A DNA stretch of 64,000 nucleotides from Chloroherpetonaceae bacterium (GCA_028277445.1 JANQGG010000004.1:1-64000); one strand, 5' to 3'. Positions 38,245 through 48,902 are shown, counted from the first letter of the stretch. Notes: a model not told the origin generated them from the letters alone. Numbers and translations are program-made.

Positions 38245-40365
38245 ATGCCAAGGCAAATTCCATTAAATAAAGTTAGAAATATCGGTATCATGGCTCATAT
38301 TGATGCCGGTAAAACAACTACAACCGAGCGTATTCTTTATTATACCGGTCGTACGCACAGGCTGGGTGAGGTTCATGAAGGCGCAGCTACCATGGACTGG
38401 ATGGAGCAGGAAAAAGAGCGTGGCATAACCATTACATCGGCAGCAACCACATGTTTTTGGAAGCCAAAGTACGGGCTTTTAAAAGATGTTCGCCATAGAA
38501 TTAATATCATTGATACGCCGGGTCACGTTGATTTTACAGTTGAAGTAGAGCGGTCTTTGCGAGTGCTGGATGGCGCGGTAGCCGTATTCTGTGCGGTTGG
38601 CGGTGTTGAACCTCAGTCTGAAACCGTATGGCGACAGGCGAACAAGTACAAGGTTCCGCGCGTGGCTTATGTGAATAAAATGGATCGTATGGGCGCTGAT
38701 TTCTATAATGTGGTTGAAATGATTAAAGAGCGTCTGAAAGCCAATGCGATTCCGGTTCAGATTCCTATCGGTCAGGGTGAGCTTTTTGCGGGATTTGTTG
38801 ATCTGATCCGTATGAAAGGCATAATTTACGATAAGGATGATGGGACAAGCTATCAGGAAGTAGAAATTCCACATGATCTGGAAAATGAGGCTAAGCATTG
38901 GCGTATTGTGATGCTGGAAGCTGTTTCTGAAATTAATGACACCCTTCTTGAGAAATACTTGAATGGTGATGAACTTACCGAAGAAGAGATTCGCGAGACA
39001 CTTCGTGAAGCGGCGCTTCAGACTCAAATTATTCCGGTTTTGTGTGGTTCATCATTTAAGAATAAAGGCGTTCAGTTTATGCTGGATGCGGTAATTGATT
39101 ACCTGCCTTCGCCAATTGATGTTGGTGATGTAATAGGGCATGATCCAAAAAATGATGATAAAAAATTGCAGCGTAAGCCCGATGATAGTGAGTCATTCTC
39201 CGGGCTTGCATTTAAAATTGCTACTGATCCATATGTAGGTAAGCTGACATTTATGAGGATTTATTCAGGAATGTTAAAGTCTGGCTCATATGTCATCAAT
39301 ACCATTAGTGGTAAAAAAGAGCGTGTCGGGCGTTTGATCCAGATGCATTCTAATCACCGCGAAGATCTTGATGAAGCTTATGCCGGTGATATTGTTGCAG
39401 TTGTGGGATTGAAAGAAACGCGAACCGGCGATACGTTGTGCGTTGAAAATAAGCCGATCGTTCTTGAAAAAATGGTATTTCCCGAGCCGGTTATTCAGAT
39501 TGCCATTGAGCCAAAAACCAAAGCCGATTCCGATAAGCTTGGTTTATCATTGGCCAAACTTTCTGAAGAAGACCCAACATTCAGGGTTTCAAGCAATGAA
39601 GAAACCAATCAAACGCTTATTGCGGGTATGGGTGAGCTTCATTTGGATATTATTATTGATCGCTTGAGGCGCGAATTTAAAGTTGAAGCAAATGTTGGTC
39701 AGCCTCAGGTTTCTTACAAAGAAACGATTCGTAAAAAAGTTGAAGCGGAAGGCAAGTTTGTTCGTCAGTCTGGTGGTAAAGGTCAGTTTGGTTTGGTGAA
39801 TATCGTTGTTGAGCCTTGTGAAAAAGGAAAAGGATACGAGTTTGTGGATCAAATTAAAGGCGGCGCTATTCCAAAAGAATATATTCCGGCGGTTTCCCAG
39901 GGAATTCAGGAAGCAATGAGAAATGGCTTTATTGCCGGCTACCCGATGCTCGATGTTAAAGTTACATTGTTTGATGGAAAGTATCACGATGTGGATTCAT
40001 CTGAAATGGCCTTTAAAATTGCAGGTTCTATCGGATTTAAGGAGGCTGCTAAAAAAGCAGATGCCGTGTTGCTTGAGCCGATCATGGCTGTAGAAGTGAT
40101 CACACCTGAAGAGTACATGGGCGATGTGATGGGTGATCTTTCAGGGCGAAGAGGCCATATCGAGGGTATGAGTCAACGCGCGGGCGCTCAGGTTATCAAA
40201 GCAAAAGTGCCTTTGGCTGAGATGTTTGGATACTCAACAGATTTGAGATCAATGACGCAAGGAAGAGCGAATTACTCAATGGAATTTGATGATTATGCTG
40301 AAGTGCCGAAGAATGTTGCGAAAGAAATTGTTGAAAAAAGCGGATCTGGGAAAGTAACTGCATAA
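38245..40365 (+). CDS. fusA: elongation factor G
   Basis: A 706-residue GTPase that drives translocation of tRNA and mRNA. Domain I has the P-loop [15 protein letters not shown], switch [22 protein letters not shown] and NKMD motifs; domains II-V follow, with [10 protein letters not shown] in domain III and the SGGKGQFG loop at the tip of domain IV, which reaches the decoding centre. It looks like the canonical translocating form rather than the recycling-only paralogue, since it sits in the str operon and has normal length. Followed 41 bases later by tuf. Confidence 0.98.
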   Translation: MPRQIPLNKVRNIGIMAHIDAGKTTTTERILYYTGRTHRLGEVHEGAATMDWMEQEKERGITITSAATTCFWKPKYGLLKDVRHRINIIDTPGHVDFTVEVERSLRVLDGAVAVFCAVGGVEPQSETVWRQANKYKVPRVAYVNKMDRMGADFYNVVEMIKERLKANAIPVQIPIGQGELFAGFVDLIRMKGIIYDKDDGTSYQEVEIPHDLENEAKHWRIVMLEAVSEINDTLLEKYLNGDELTEEEIRETLREAALQTQIIPVLCGSSFKNKGVQFMLDAVIDYLPSPIDVGDVIGHDPKNDDKKLQRKPDDSESFSGLAFKIATDPYVGKLTFMRIYSGMLKSGSYVINTISGKKERVGRLIQMHSNHREDLDEAYAGDIVAVVGLKETRTGDTLCVENKPIVLEKMVFPEPVIQIAIEPKTKADSDKLGLSLAKLSEEDPTFRVSSNEETNQTLIAGMGELHLDIIIDRLRREFKVEANVGQPQVSYKETIRKKVEAEGKFVRQSGGKGQFGLVNIVVEPCEKGKGYEFVDQIKGGAIPKEYIPAVSQGIQEAMRNGFIAGYPMLDVKVTLFDGKYHDVDSSEMAFKIAGSIGFKEAAKKADAVLLEPIMAVEVITPEEYMGDVMGDLSGRRGHIEGMSQRAGAQVIKAKVPLAEMFGYSTDLRSMTQGRANYSMEFDDYAEVPKNVAKEIVEKSGSGKVTA

Positions 40366-40406
40366 ATTTATAACACCTTAAACTTCAATTATAGGAGATT
40401 AGATTC

Positions 40407-41588
40407 ATGGCAAAAGAATCTTTTAAGAGGGATAAACCTCATGTAAATATTGGAACTATTGGTCACGTTGACCATGGAAAAACCACGCTAACTGCAGCTA
40501 TCACTAAAGTTCTTGCAGAAAAAGGGCAAGCTGAAAAAATGGACTTTGATGAAATTGATAAAGCGCCTGAAGAAAAAGAGCGTGGTATTACAATTTCAAC
40601 GGCTCATGTGGAATACGAAACGGCAAACCGACATTATGCGCACGTGGATTGTCCCGGTCACGCCGACTATGTAAAAAATATGATTACCGGTGCGGCACAG
40701 ATGGATGGCGCTATCTTGGTTGTGGCGGCTACCGATGGCCCGATGCCTCAAACTCGTGAGCATATTCTATTGGCTAAGCAGGTAAATGTGCCTTCTATGG
40801 TTGTTTTTATGAACAAAGTTGATATTGCTGATCCTGAGTTGATTGAACTTGTTGAAATGGAACTGCGTGAATTGCTCTCCGAGTACGGTTTCCCAGGTGA
40901 TGATATTCCGATTATTAAAGGTTCGGCATTGCAGGCGTTGAATGGTGAGGCTGACGGCGTTAAAGCTATTGAAGAATTGATGGATGCAGTCGATAGCTTT
41001 ATTCCTGAACCGCTTCGTGATGTAGATAAGCCATTTTTGATGCCAGTTGAAGATGTGTTCTCAATTTCTGGTCGTGGAACTGTTGGTACCGGCCGTATTG
41101 AGAGAGGTATCGTCAAGGTGAATGAAGAGATTGAGATCGTTGGTATTACTGAAACTCAAAAATCGGTTGTGACCGGTATTGAGATGTTCCGTAAGCTTTT
41201 GGATGAAGGTCGTGCTGGTGATAACGCCGGTCTTTTATTGCGTGGTATTGATAAAGATAAGCTTGAGCGTGGTATGGTTATTTGTAAACCAAAATCCATC
41301 ACGCCGCATACCCAGTTTAAAGCTGAAGTTTATATTTTGAAAAAAGAAGAAGGCGGTCGTCATACGCCATTCTTTAATGGTTACAGACCACAGTTTTACT
41401 TCAGAACCACAGACGTAACCGGTTCAGTTCAACTTCCCGAAGGTGTAGAAATGGTTATGCCAGGTGATAACCTTTCTATTGAAGCCGAACTTATTTCTCC
41501 GATCGCTATGGAAGAAGGTTTGCGCTTTGCTATTCGTGAAGGTGGTAGAACCGTTGGCGCTGGAACAGTTACAAGCATTGTAAAATAA
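40407..41588 (+). CDS. tuf: elongation factor Tu
   Basis: A 393-residue GTPase that brings aminoacyl-tRNA to the ribosomal A site. GHVDHGKTT (19-27), [28 protein letters not shown] and NKVD are present, with domains II and III complete up to [11 protein letters not shown]. It is very similar in flavour to other bacterial EF-Tu proteins. A ribosome binding site, AGGAG, lies 11 bases upstream of the ATG. It closes the str operon: a strong intrinsic terminator follows within 25 bases. A second tuf copy, common in other lineages, is not in this window. Confidence 0.98.
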   Translation: MAKESFKRDKPHVNIGTIGHVDHGKTTLTAAITKVLAEKGQAEKMDFDEIDKAPEEKERGITISTAHVEYETANRHYAHVDCPGHADYVKNMITGAAQMDGAILVVAATDGPMPQTREHILLAKQVNVPSMVVFMNKVDIADPELIELVEMELRELLSEYGFPGDDIPIIKGSALQALNGEADGVKAIEELMDAVDSFIPEPLRDVDKPFLMPVEDVFSISGRGTVGTGRIERGIVKVNEEIEIVGITETQKSVVTGIEMFRKLLDEGRAGDNAGLLLRGIDKDKLERGMVICKPKSITPHTQFKAEVYILKKEEGGRHTPFFNGYRPQFYFRTTDVTGSVQLPEGVEMVMPGDNLSIEAELISPIAMEEGLRFAIREGGRTVGAGTVTSIVK

Positions 41589-41610
41589 TTTTATTGTATC
41601 GTCCGATATT

Positions 41611-41644
41611 GGGGCGGGTTGTTTGGCTCGCCCCATTTTTTTTT
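41611..41644 (+). terminator. intrinsic terminator between tuf and rpsJ
   Basis: GGGGCG(G)G pairs with C(T)CGCCCC around a TTGTTTGG loop, followed by nine T residues. It stands 23 bases after the tuf stop and 28 bases before the rpsJ start. Confidence 0.88.
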
Positions 41645-41672
41645 GAGATAAATTTTAATTAGGGATAAAAAA

Positions 41673-41984
41673 GTGTCCGTACAGCAGAAGATCAGGATTA
41701 AACTAAAGTCATACGATCATAGCTTGGTAGACAAGTGGGCTGAAAAAATCATTGATGCGGTGAAACAAACCGATGCAATTATCTCTGGACCTATACCGTT
41801 ACCAACGAATTCTCATGTGTATACCGTCAATAGATCACCACATGTAGATAAAAAGTCTAGAGAGCAATTCATGATTGCTTCTCACAAACGATTAATTGAA
41901 ATTATTAATCCTAGCAGCAAGACTATTGATTTGTTGATGAAGTTAGAGTTGCCAAGTGGGGTAGATGTTGAAATTAAAAGCTAA
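41673..41984 (+). CDS. rpsJ: 30S ribosomal protein S10
   Basis: A 103-residue head protein of the small subunit, also able to act with NusB in transcription antitermination. Conserved [11 protein letters not shown] and the loop [31 protein letters not shown] region (quoted in part) are present. The start is GTG, preceded by AGGGATAAAA. First gene after the tuf terminator and hence first of the S10 operon; only 28 bases separate it from the T run. Confidence 0.97.
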   Translation: MSVQQKIRIKLKSYDHSLVDKWAEKIIDAVKQTDAIISGPIPLPTNSHVYTVNRSPHVDKKSREQFMIASHKRLIEIINPSSKTIDLLMKLELPSGVDVEIKS

Positions 41985-42013
41985 CCATAATTATTGGTCA
42001 AAATAAAAGTAAG

Positions 42014-42643
42014 ATGAGCGCTATTCTTGGAAAAAAAATTGGAATGACAAGTCTTTTTGATGAGAATAAAAAGGCAATTCCATGCACGGTTATTGAAGCC
42101 GGTCCATGTTTTGTAACGCAGGTTAAAACAAATGAAAAAGATGGTTATGAGGCCTACCAAATTTGTTTTGACGAAAAAAAGGAAAGCCGGGTAAGTAAGC
42201 CATTGCTTGGGCATTTTAACAAAGCGGGCGTTAATCCGGCATACAAAATGGTTGAGTTTAAAAAAGAGCAGATGCCCGAAGATTATAACGAAGGCGATGA
42301 AATAAAGGTGGAAGTGTTTAAAGAAGGCCAGAAAGTTGATGTGCGAGGCATTTCTAAAGGCAAAGGATTTGCCGGCGTTGTAAAACGACATAAATTTGCA
42401 GGGGGATCAAAAACTCATGGACAAACCGATAGGCTTCGTGCTCCGGGTTCTATTGGTAACTCATCCGATCCGTCTCGTACATTTAAAGGCATGCGAATGG
42501 CTGGCCGAATGGGCACCGATATGATTACGGTTAAAAATCTGAAAGTATTGAAAGTGATTCCCGATTCAAATTTGATTGTTATAAAAGGCGCGGTACCTGG
42601 ACCTAACAACACATATTTACAAATTATATCAAGAAAGAACTAA
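42014..42643 (+). CDS. rplC: 50S ribosomal protein L3
   Basis: A 209-residue early-assembly protein of the large subunit, whose long loop ([15 protein letters not shown] and [17 protein letters not shown]) reaches toward the peptidyl transferase centre. Length equals the E. coli protein. The Gln that is methylated in other bacteria is kept in the HGQ motif. It starts 29 bases after rpsJ and ends 28 bases before rplD. Confidence 0.97.
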   Translation: MSAILGKKIGMTSLFDENKKAIPCTVIEAGPCFVTQVKTNEKDGYEAYQICFDEKKESRVSKPLLGHFNKAGVNPAYKMVEFKKEQMPEDYNEGDEIKVEVFKEGQKVDVRGISKGKGFAGVVKRHKFAGGSKTHGQTDRLRAPGSIGNSSDPSRTFKGMRMAGRMGTDMITVKNLKVLKVIPDSNLIVIKGAVPGPNNTYLQIISRKN

Positions 42644-42671
42644 CGTAAGCGAATCGCAACCGGGTATAGAC

Positions 42672-43304
42672 ATGGAATTAAAAATTGTAAATAAAGATGG
42701 GGCCGATACCGGTAAAACGGTAGAGTTAAATAAAGATATTTTTGAAATTGAGCCGAATGATCATGCCATCTATATGGATGTGCGATCAGTAATGGCAAAT
42801 TTGCACCAGGGAACTCATAAAACGAAAACCAGGTCCGAAGTCAGAGGCGGCGGTGCAAAACCCTTTCGACAAAAAGGTACGGGTAATGCAAGGCGAGGTT
42901 CAAATCGTTCGCCTGTAATGGTTGGCGGTGGTAGAACTCATGGCCCACAACCGCACGACTATGTTGTGAAAATCAACAAAAAAGTTAAAAAATTGGCTCG
43001 TAAGTCTGCGTTGTCTTATAAAGCAAAAGATCAGCAGATTGTGATTTTGGAAGATTTTAAGCTCGATGAAATAAAAACTAAAAATGTGGCATCGCTGCTT
43101 AAAAATCTGGGTTTGGATAATGTGAAAACATTAATGCTGACATCAGCCAAAGATGATGTGTTTTTAAAATCCGGCCGGAATATTGAAAAGTTCAACATTT
43201 TAGAGGCCTACAAAGCTTCTACATACAACATTCTGAATTGTAAAACATTGGTTATTCAGGAAAGCGCTGTTAAAGTCTTAGAAGAAAGCATTGCCGGCGC
43301 TTAA
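42672..43304 (+). CDS. rplD: 50S ribosomal protein L4
   Basis: A 210-residue protein whose extended loop (KTRSEVRGGGAKPFRQKGTG and ARRGSNRSP, about residues 54-84) lines the peptide exit tunnel near the macrolide site. The globular part ends with the usual Rossmann-like region (MLTSAKDDVFLKSGRNI). In E. coli it also represses its own operon; no matching leader was recognised here. The spacing to rplW is 25 bases. Confidence 0.97.
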   Translation: MELKIVNKDGADTGKTVELNKDIFEIEPNDHAIYMDVRSVMANLHQGTHKTKTRSEVRGGGAKPFRQKGTGNARRGSNRSPVMVGGGRTHGPQPHDYVVKINKKVKKLARKSALSYKAKDQQIVILEDFKLDEIKTKNVASLLKNLGLDNVKTLMLTSAKDDVFLKSGRNIEKFNILEAYKASTYNILNCKTLVIQESAVKVLEESIAGA

Positions 43305-43329
43305 CCCAAATTGAAAATAGATACAGGAA

Positions 43330-43647
43330 ATGATTACTGCGTTAATACATCCGGTTTTAACCGAAAAGTCGACATTGCTGACTGAAAAAAAGAATCAATA
43401 TACCTTTAAGGTTGATCCGAATGCTGATAAAACACTGATTAAAAAAGCAATTGAAGAGAAGTTTGATGTAAAGGTTACATCGGTAAGAACGGTTGTGTGC
43501 ATGGGTAAGCGAAAAAGGCAATTTACCAGAAAAGGTTTGATTGAAGGCAAAAAAAGTAATTGGAAAAAAGCAATTGTGACTTTAAAAGATGGCGATGCTA
43601 TTGATTTTTATTCAGGCACCAGTTCATCAACGGAGAGTAACAGCTAA
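43330..43647 (+). CDS. rplW: 50S ribosomal protein L23
   Basis: A 105-residue protein at the tunnel exit that docks trigger factor and [16 protein letters not shown] and the loop with [15 protein letters not shown] are typical, with the usual NVRTV-like strand as VTSVRTV. A short Ser-rich tail ([11 protein letters not shown]) is extra. It lies between rplD and rplB in standard order. Confidence 0.96.
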   Translation: MITALIHPVLTEKSTLLTEKKNQYTFKVDPNADKTLIKKAIEEKFDVKVTSVRTVVCMGKRKRQFTRKGLIEGKKSNWKKAIVTLKDGDAIDFYSGTSSSTESNS

Positions 43648-43685
43648 GCGATAAAAATTTATAATTGATTTGTTATTAAAGCACT

Positions 43686-44525
43686 ATGGCGATTAGATCA
43701 TTAAACCCGAGAACACCGGGAACACGATACCAAACTTATTCAGGGTTTGAAGAAATTACAACTGATAAGCCATTAAAACGGTTAACCAAAAGCCTTCATA
43801 AGTCCGGTGGTAGAAACACTAACGGGCGAATTACTTCTCGCCATCGTGGCGGTGGTCATAAACGCGCATACCGGCTTGTTGATTTCAAACGTGATAAAGA
43901 GGGTGTTTTGGCAACGGTTGCAACAATTGAGTACGATCCGAATCGCTCAGCGCGAATTGCTTTGCTAAATTATCAAGACGGAGAAAAACGATATATTCTT
44001 GCGCCAAATGGAATTAAAGTTGGCGATAAAATTGAATGTGGCGTTGGTGCCGATATCAAACCCGGAAATTGCCTTCCATTAAAGAATATTCCGGTGGGTA
44101 CGGAAGTTCATAATGTTGAAATGAAAAAAGGCAAAGGCGGGCAAATTGCACGAGGCGCAGGAGCCTATGCTGTGTTGGTTGGTCGTGAAGATCAATATGC
44201 AACATTGAAAATGCCATCCGGTGAAGTGCGAAGAGTAAGGGTTGAATGTAAGGCTACAATTGGGGTTGTTGGAAATTTGGACCATGAAAACATATCTCTG
44301 GGTAAGGCCGGTCGCTCTCGATGGCTTGGTATCAGGCCTCAAACACGCGGTATGGCCATGAACCCTGTTGATCACCCTATGGGCGGTGGCGAAGGTAGAT
44401 CCAAATCAGGCGGCGGACGTAAGCATCCGAAATCACCTTGGGGTCAAAAAGCTAAAGGCCTAAAAACCCGTCATGCAAAGAAGAGTTCTAATAAGTTAAT
44501 CGTTCGAAGAAGAGATACTAAGTAA
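43686..44525 (+). CDS. rplB: 50S ribosomal protein L2
   Basis: A 279-residue protein needed for subunit association and close to the peptidyl transferase centre. The conserved [19 protein letters not shown] near residue 40-58 and the C-terminal [19 protein letters not shown] with its essential His are complete. It ends in a basic tail ([15 protein letters not shown]). rpsS begins 7 bases after its stop, so the two are tightly coupled. Confidence 0.98.
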   Translation: MAIRSLNPRTPGTRYQTYSGFEEITTDKPLKRLTKSLHKSGGRNTNGRITSRHRGGGHKRAYRLVDFKRDKEGVLATVATIEYDPNRSARIALLNYQDGEKRYILAPNGIKVGDKIECGVGADIKPGNCLPLKNIPVGTEVHNVEMKKGKGGQIARGAGAYAVLVGREDQYATLKMPSGEVRRVRVECKATIGVVGNLDHENISLGKAGRSRWLGIRPQTRGMAMNPVDHPMGGGEGRSKSGGGRKHPKSPWGQKAKGLKTRHAKKSSNKLIVRRRDTK

Positions 44526-44532
44526 TAGAAAT

Positions 44533-44820
44533 ATGGCTAGATCACTAAAAAAAGGACCATTCATTCAGGATAAATTATTGCAACGAGTTCTTGACTTAAA
44601 CTCAAAAGGCGATAAAAAAGTCTTGAAAACATGGTCAAGAAGTTCAATGATATCACCGGATTTTGTAGGACACACCATAGCGGTTCATAACGGCAAAACA
44701 CATATTCCGGTTTATATTTCTGAGAATATGGTTGGCCACAAGCTTGGTGAGTTTGCACCTACACGTACCTATCGTGGACATGCCGGGGGTAAAGCTGAAA
44801 AAGGCGGCAAACGAAAATAG
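44533..44820 (+). CDS. rpsS: 30S ribosomal protein S19
   Basis: A 95-residue protein of the 30S head near the A-site finger. [36 protein letters not shown] and [15 protein letters not shown] are the family signature. A short Lys/Gly-rich tail reaches toward the decoding site. Between rplB (7 bases) and rplV (47 bases). Confidence 0.97.
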   Translation: MARSLKKGPFIQDKLLQRVLDLNSKGDKKVLKTWSRSSMISPDFVGHTIAVHNGKTHIPVYISENMVGHKLGEFAPTRTYRGHAGGKAEKGGKRK

Positions 44821-44867
44821 TATTAACAGGGAATATCCATAAAATTGTTTAGGAAGTCATTAAGGTC

Positions 44868-45233
44868 ATGGAAGCTAGAGCAATATTAAGACATACACCG
44901 ACATCGACAAGAAAAATGAGGCTTGTCGCAAATTTGGTAAAAGGTAAGCAGGTGGAAAATGCGAAAGCAATACTTGAAAATTCCACCAAACATGCATCAA
45001 AAGCTGTTTTACAAACATTGAAGTCTGCCGTTTCTAACTTTATGCAGCTTAATACTGAAAATCCTAATGATGAATCGCAGCTTTATATCAAGCGAATTTA
45101 TGTGGATCAGGGTGTAACATTAAAACGAATTCAACCCGCGCCAATGGGTCGGGCTTATCGAATACGAAAAAGGGCAAACCATCTGACAATTATTGTCGAT
45201 GAGTTAGAGAGCAACACAAATTCTAATAATTAA
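44868..45233 (+). CDS. rplV: 50S ribosomal protein L22
   Basis: A 121-residue protein with a long beta-hairpin ([20 protein letters not shown]) that lines the exit tunnel opposite L4. The N-terminal [19 protein letters not shown] and the helix with [14 protein letters not shown] are conserved. It is a little longer than the 110-residue E. coli protein. The tail is Asn/Ser-rich. Between rpsS and rpsC in standard order. Confidence 0.97.
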   Translation: MEARAILRHTPTSTRKMRLVANLVKGKQVENAKAILENSTKHASKAVLQTLKSAVSNFMQLNTENPNDESQLYIKRIYVDQGVTLKRIQPAPMGRAYRIRKRANHLTIIVDELESNTNSNN

Positions 45234-45249
45234 TTAAGAGGAGCAAACT

Positions 45250-46056
45250 TTGGGGCAAAAAGTTAATCCTACAGGTTTTCGTCTGGGTGTTATTAAAGAT
45301 TGGGACTCCCGATGGTATGACAACACAGAGATGATTTCTTCAAAGATCAAGGAAGATCAAACCATCCGAAATTATGTTTTAACGCGTTTAAAACGCCAAA
45401 AAGCAGGAGTTTCGAAAGTCGTTATTGAAAGAACAACAAAGAATGTTCGTTTGATCATTTATGCAGCACGACCAGGCGCTGTCGTAGGTAGAAGCGGCGA
45501 AGAGATCAATACATTGGCCCAGGAGCTGGGTAAGATTACAGGTCGTGATATTAAGATTGACGTTATTGAAGTAAAGCGTCCGGAAACCGAAGCCCAATTG
45601 GTTGCCGATAATATTGCCCAGCAGTTGGAAGGTCGTATTTCATTCAGAAGAGCAATGAAACAAGCGATTCAGCAAGCTCAACGTGGCGGCGCAGAAGGCA
45701 TTCGTATCCGTTGTGCGGGGCGTTTGGGTGGCGCTGAAATTGCGCGCGCAGAACAGTATAAAGAGGGTAAAATCCCGCTGCATACCATCCGTGCTAATAT
45801 TGATTATGCCGGATCCACAGCTCACACCATTGCCGGGTGCGTTGGCGTTAAAGTATGGATATACAAAGGTGAAGTTCTCGGACAGCGTATAGATATGCTT
45901 GAAGAAGAAGAACGCCAGCAAGCCAAGGACCGTCGTGAAAATGCAAGAAATCGAGGCGGCCGTAACGATAGAAGCCGTCGGAGACGCCGTCGTTCAAACA
46001 AATCAGGGGGTTCGCAGAACAAACCTGAATCAAGTGAAATGGAATCAAACGATTAA
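45250..46056 (+). CDS. rpsC: 30S ribosomal protein S3
   Basis: A 268-residue protein at the mRNA entry site with helicase function. The N-terminal [20 protein letters not shown], the KH domain with [16 protein letters not shown] and the C-terminal domain with [20 protein letters not shown] are conserved. The start is TTG (45250), forced by the MGQKVNP beginning; a GAGGAG site sits 5-8 bases upstream. The protein has an extra 40-residue tail, first Arg-rich ([17 protein letters not shown]), then Ser/Glu-rich. Confidence 0.97.
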   Translation: MGQKVNPTGFRLGVIKDWDSRWYDNTEMISSKIKEDQTIRNYVLTRLKRQKAGVSKVVIERTTKNVRLIIYAARPGAVVGRSGEEINTLAQELGKITGRDIKIDVIEVKRPETEAQLVADNIAQQLEGRISFRRAMKQAIQQAQRGGAEGIRIRCAGRLGGAEIARAEQYKEGKIPLHTIRANIDYAGSTAHTIAGCVGVKVWIYKGEVLGQRIDMLEEEERQQAKDRRENARNRGGRNDRSRRRRRRSNKSGGSQNKPESSEMESND

Positions 46057-46086
46057 TAAAATCAAACCAAATTTGGAGCTATTACC

Positions 46087-46515
46087 ATGTTAATGCCAAA
46101 GCGTGTAAAATATAGAAAGACTCAACGGGGACGAATGAAAGGTAATTCGACGCGAGGCACTGAGATTTCTTTTGGTTCTTTCGGTCTTAAAGCGCTAGAG
46201 CCAGCCTGGATAACCAGCCGTCAGATTGAATCGGCTCGCGTTGCGATCAACCGTCGAATGAAACGTGATGGAAAAATCTGGATTCGAATTTTTCCTGATA
46301 AGCCTGTTACCAAAAAAGCTGCTGAAACCAGAATGGGTTCAGGTAAAGGCGCGCCGGAATTTTGGGTGGCTGTTGTAAAACCCGGCAGAATTATGTTTGA
46401 AGCGGATGGAGTGCCTAAAGATGTCGCTATGGAAGCGTTGAGACTTGCTTCAAAAAAATTACCGATCAAAACTAAGTTTGTTGTTAGACCGGATTACGAA
46501 GAAGCTCAAACTTAA
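46087..46515 (+). CDS. rplP: 50S ribosomal protein L16
   Basis: A 142-residue protein that positions tRNA in the A and P sites of the large subunit. [18 protein letters not shown] at the start and [20 protein letters not shown] in the middle are the signature; the Arg residue that is hydroxylated in E. coli lies in this region. ATG at 46087 gives the typical MLxPKR start. Spacing is 30 bases from rpsC and 24 to rpmC. Confidence 0.97.
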   Translation: MLMPKRVKYRKTQRGRMKGNSTRGTEISFGSFGLKALEPAWITSRQIESARVAINRRMKRDGKIWIRIFPDKPVTKKAAETRMGSGKGAPEFWVAVVKPGRIMFEADGVPKDVAMEALRLASKKLPIKTKFVVRPDYEEAQT

Positions 46516-46539
46516 TTAATAAGCATTAAACCAATACCT

Positions 46540-46752
46540 ATGAAAAAGTACGAGATTGCAGCAATGAACGAAGATGAATTAAAGACTCAAGTGGTTGAGC
46601 TTCGTCGTCGTCTTCATGATCTTAGGTTTAACAAGGTGATTGAACCGCCGCAAAATCCGATGATTTTTAGAAATATCAAGAAAGATATCGCGAGAATTAA
46701 AACGGCTTTAGCCAACGTGCAAAAACAAGACCGTTCAGAAACAAACGATTAA
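46540..46752 (+). CDS. rpmC: 50S ribosomal protein L29
   Basis: A 70-residue two-helix protein at the tunnel exit next to L23. LRRRLHDLRFNKVIEPPQNP and the RNIKKDIARIKTAL helix match the family. Between rplP and rpsQ, as expected. Confidence 0.95.
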   Translation: MKKYEIAAMNEDELKTQVVELRRRLHDLRFNKVIEPPQNPMIFRNIKKDIARIKTALANVQKQDRSETND

Positions 46753-46784
46753 TTTATTAAAGTTTAAAATTGATTTAACCGGAT

Positions 46785-47090
46785 ATGTCTGAAGAGCCAA
46801 CAGTTGAAAATGTAGAAACAGCCACAGCTAATGAAGCTGTACGCAGTCGAAGAAAAGAAAAAGTCGGTAAGGTTGTCAGCAATAAAATGCAAAAAAGCAT
46901 TGTTGTTGCCGTTGAGCGATATGTACAACATCGTGTTTATAAAAAGTATTATAAACAAACCACAAAGCTAATGGCTCACGATGAAAATCAGGATGCCAAC
47001 ATTGGCGATGTGGTGCGCATTATGGAAACAAAACCGTTAAGTAAAAACAAAAGTTGGCGTTTGATTGAAATACTGGAAAAAGCGAAATAA
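46785..47090 (+). CDS. rpsQ: 30S ribosomal protein S17
   Basis: A 101-residue OB-fold protein of the 30S body. The core begins at about residue 24 ([22 protein letters not shown]) and ends with the [14 protein letters not shown] motif. The first 20 residues ([17 protein letters not shown]) are an acidic extension not found in the 84-residue E. coli protein. There is no alternative ATG that would remove it. It ends 43 bases before rplN, which opens the spc set. Confidence 0.96.
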   Translation: MSEEPTVENVETATANEAVRSRRKEKVGKVVSNKMQKSIVVAVERYVQHRVYKKYYKQTTKLMAHDENQDANIGDVVRIMETKPLSKNKSWRLIEILEKAK

Positions 47091-47133
47091 TTGAGTAACG
47101 CAGGATTTTTAAACATTTAGGATATTATAAGTC

Positions 47134-47502
47134 ATGATTCAAAAGGAATCAAAATTGGAAGTTGCTGATAACAGTGGCGCAAAAAAAGTTCAGTGTATCC
47201 ATGTTCTTGGAGGAACCGGGCGTCGTTATGCATCAATTGGCGATACTATTGTTGTATCGGTTAAATCAGCCATACCGGGTGGTGCGGTAAAAAAGAAAGA
47301 AGTCTCCAGGGCTGTAGTGGTGCGAACCAAAAAAGAATTCCGACGTAAGGATGGTTCATACATTCGTTTTGATGAAAACGCTGTGGTTTTGTTGAATGCG
47401 AACGATGAACCAAGAGGAACACGTATCTTTGGCCCGGTTGCCAGAGAGTTAAGGGACAAGCAATTCATGAAAATCGTATCCCTTGCTCCGGAAGTATTAT
47501 AA
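47134..47502 (+). CDS. rplN: 50S ribosomal protein L14
   Basis: A 122-residue beta-barrel protein at the subunit interface and a docking site for ribosome silencing factor. [20 protein letters not shown], the [23 protein letters not shown] loop (quoted in part) and [20 protein letters not shown] are typical. The stop codon lies only 5 bases before the tRNA-Gly gene, which separates it from rplX. Confidence 0.97.
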   Translation: MIQKESKLEVADNSGAKKVQCIHVLGGTGRRYASIGDTIVVSVKSAIPGGAVKKKEVSRAVVVRTKKEFRRKDGSYIRFDENAVVLLNANDEPRGTRIFGPVARELRDKQFMKIVSLAPEVL

Positions 47503-47507
47503 GATAT

Positions 47508-47580
47508 GCGGGAGTAACTCAGTTGGTAGAGTCACAGCCTTCCAAGCTGTTGGTCGCGAGTTCGAGTCTCGTCTCCCGCT
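47508..47580 (+). tRNA. tRNA-Gly (anticodon TCC) inside the spc operon
   Basis: A complete 73-base cloverleaf: acceptor GCGGGAG/CTCCCGC, D-arm ACTC-AGTTGGTA-GAGT, anticodon stem ACAGC/GCTGT with loop CTTCCAA (anticodon TCC), variable loop TGGTC, T-arm GCGAG-TTCGAGT-CTCGT with one G-T pair, discriminator T; no CCA encoded. It starts 5 bases after rplN and ends 36 bases before rplX, on the same strand. No promoter or terminator is seen around it, so it is probably cut out of the ribosomal protein transcript. Confidence 0.97.
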
Positions 47581-47616
47581 CAATGAATAAACGATTAAAG
47601 ATCAATAGAAAAGATT

Positions 47617-47859
47617 ATGAAACTTGGTGTTAAAAAGCCTAAAGTGCATGTTAAAAAGAACGACCTTGTTGAGGTAATTGCGGGAAATGATAAAGGCAAA
47701 TCAGGAAAAGTACTCCGTGTTTTTCCTGAAAAAAATCGCGTGATCATTGAAGGGGTAAATATTCGAAAACGACATATGCGCCCAACTCAGGAAAATCCTC
47801 AGGGATCAATTTTAGAGCGTGAAATGCCCATACATGCATCGAATGTGAAAAAAGTATGA
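47617..47859 (+). CDS. rplX: 50S ribosomal protein L24
   Basis: An 80-residue protein with the KOW motif ([20 protein letters not shown]) and the [20 protein letters not shown] segment. It binds the 5' end of 23S rRNA and initiates large-subunit assembly. It is about 20 residues shorter than the E. coli protein; the final zinc-free C-terminal part is trimmed. First ribosomal gene after the tRNA-Gly. Confidence 0.96.
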   Translation: MKLGVKKPKVHVKKNDLVEVIAGNDKGKSGKVLRVFPEKNRVIIEGVNIRKRHMRPTQENPQGSILEREMPIHASNVKKV

Positions 47860-47907
47860 TTGTTGTAATTGTGAATGACCAAGACCATTCACACAATTGA
47901 GATTAAA

Positions 47908-48528
47908 ATGGCAAAAAAAGCAAAGAAAAAACAAGAACAGGGATCGGTTTCAGAAGCTGAATTAGCATTACCGGTACCTAAGCCAAGGCTCTTTGAAAAA
48001 TACCGAAGTGAAGTTGTACCGAAGTTGATGGAGCAGTTTAAGTACGACAATGTGATGATGGTTCCTAAGCTGAAAAAAATTTCCATCAATATTGGCGTAG
48101 GACTAGCAACCCAAGATCCGAAATTGCTTGAAAATGCGGTGCAAGAGTTGGAAATTATTTCAGGTCAAAAACCCGAAATCAGAAAAGCCAAAAAAGCGGT
48201 TTCAAATTTTAAGCTTAGAATCGGCCAACCGATCGGCTGCCGGGTTACGCTTCGAAAAGCTAATATGTACGAATTTTACGATCGGTTCATTGCTTTAGCT
48301 GTGCCACGTATCCGTGACTTCCGAGGTTTAAGCGATAGCAGTTTTGATGGTCGGGGTAATTACACGGTAGGTATTCGTGAGCAAATTATTTTTCCTGAAA
48401 TTGATATTGATAAAGTATCCAAAATTCAGGGTATGGATATCACTTTTGTGACATCAGCAAAAACCGATGAAGAGGCATACGCATTGTTAAAAGAAATTGG
48501 TATGCCATTTAGAAAAAAAGTTAAATAG
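47908..48528 (+). CDS. rplE: 50S ribosomal protein L5
   Basis: A 206-residue protein that holds 5S rRNA in the central protuberance. Conserved parts are [40 protein letters not shown] and [17 protein letters not shown]. The ATG at 47908 ([11 protein letters not shown]) gives a Lys-rich extension of about 25 residues before the usual core; an earlier in-frame ATG at 47875 would add 11 more residues and is less likely. It lies 27 bases ahead of rpsN. Confidence 0.96.
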   Translation: MAKKAKKKQEQGSVSEAELALPVPKPRLFEKYRSEVVPKLMEQFKYDNVMMVPKLKKISINIGVGLATQDPKLLENAVQELEIISGQKPEIRKAKKAVSNFKLRIGQPIGCRVTLRKANMYEFYDRFIALAVPRIRDFRGLSDSSFDGRGNYTVGIREQIIFPEIDIDKVSKIQGMDITFVTSAKTDEEAYALLKEIGMPFRKKVK

Positions 48529-48555
48529 ATTTTATAAACACTATCAATTTAGTTT

Positions 48556-48825
48556 ATGGCTAAGAAATGCGTTGTCGTTCGTAATGAAAAGCGATTAAAG
48601 ACCATTGAAAAATATGCTGAAAAGCGTGCTGAACTAATTAAAGCCGGTGATTATGAAGCCTTACGTAAATTGCCGCGCGATAGTTCTCCAACACGTTTGC
48701 GCACAAGATGTAGCATAACCGGAAGAGGCAGAGGCGTCTATAAGAAATTTGGTTTATGCCGTCATCAATTAAGAAAACTTTCTCTGGAAGGTAAAATTCC
48801 GGGAATGAAAAAAGCAAGTTGGTAA
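48556..48825 (+). CDS. rpsN: 30S ribosomal protein S14 (zinc-free type)
   Basis: An 89-residue protein of the 30S head. [20 protein letters not shown] and [23 protein letters not shown] are the conserved C-terminal half. It lacks the paired CxxC motifs of the zinc-binding short form and belongs to the long, zinc-free (C-) class, although at 89 residues it is shorter than E. coli S14 (101). Followed by a 77-base gap to rpsH. Confidence 0.95.
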   Translation: MAKKCVVVRNEKRLKTIEKYAEKRAELIKAGDYEALRKLPRDSSPTRLRTRCSITGRGRGVYKKFGLCRHQLRKLSLEGKIPGMKKASW

Positions 48826-48902
48826 TATAATTCATAACGCTTTGTGGCTGCTACTTATCCTTTGGCGGGATTTTTAGGACGCACAAAGAAATTTTCAAAT
48901 CT

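Noticed and set aside
38479-39027. 182-codon open frame on the minus strand inside fusA
   Set aside because: Lies fully antisense to a highly conserved gene, has no protein-like pattern and follows from the codon use of fusA.
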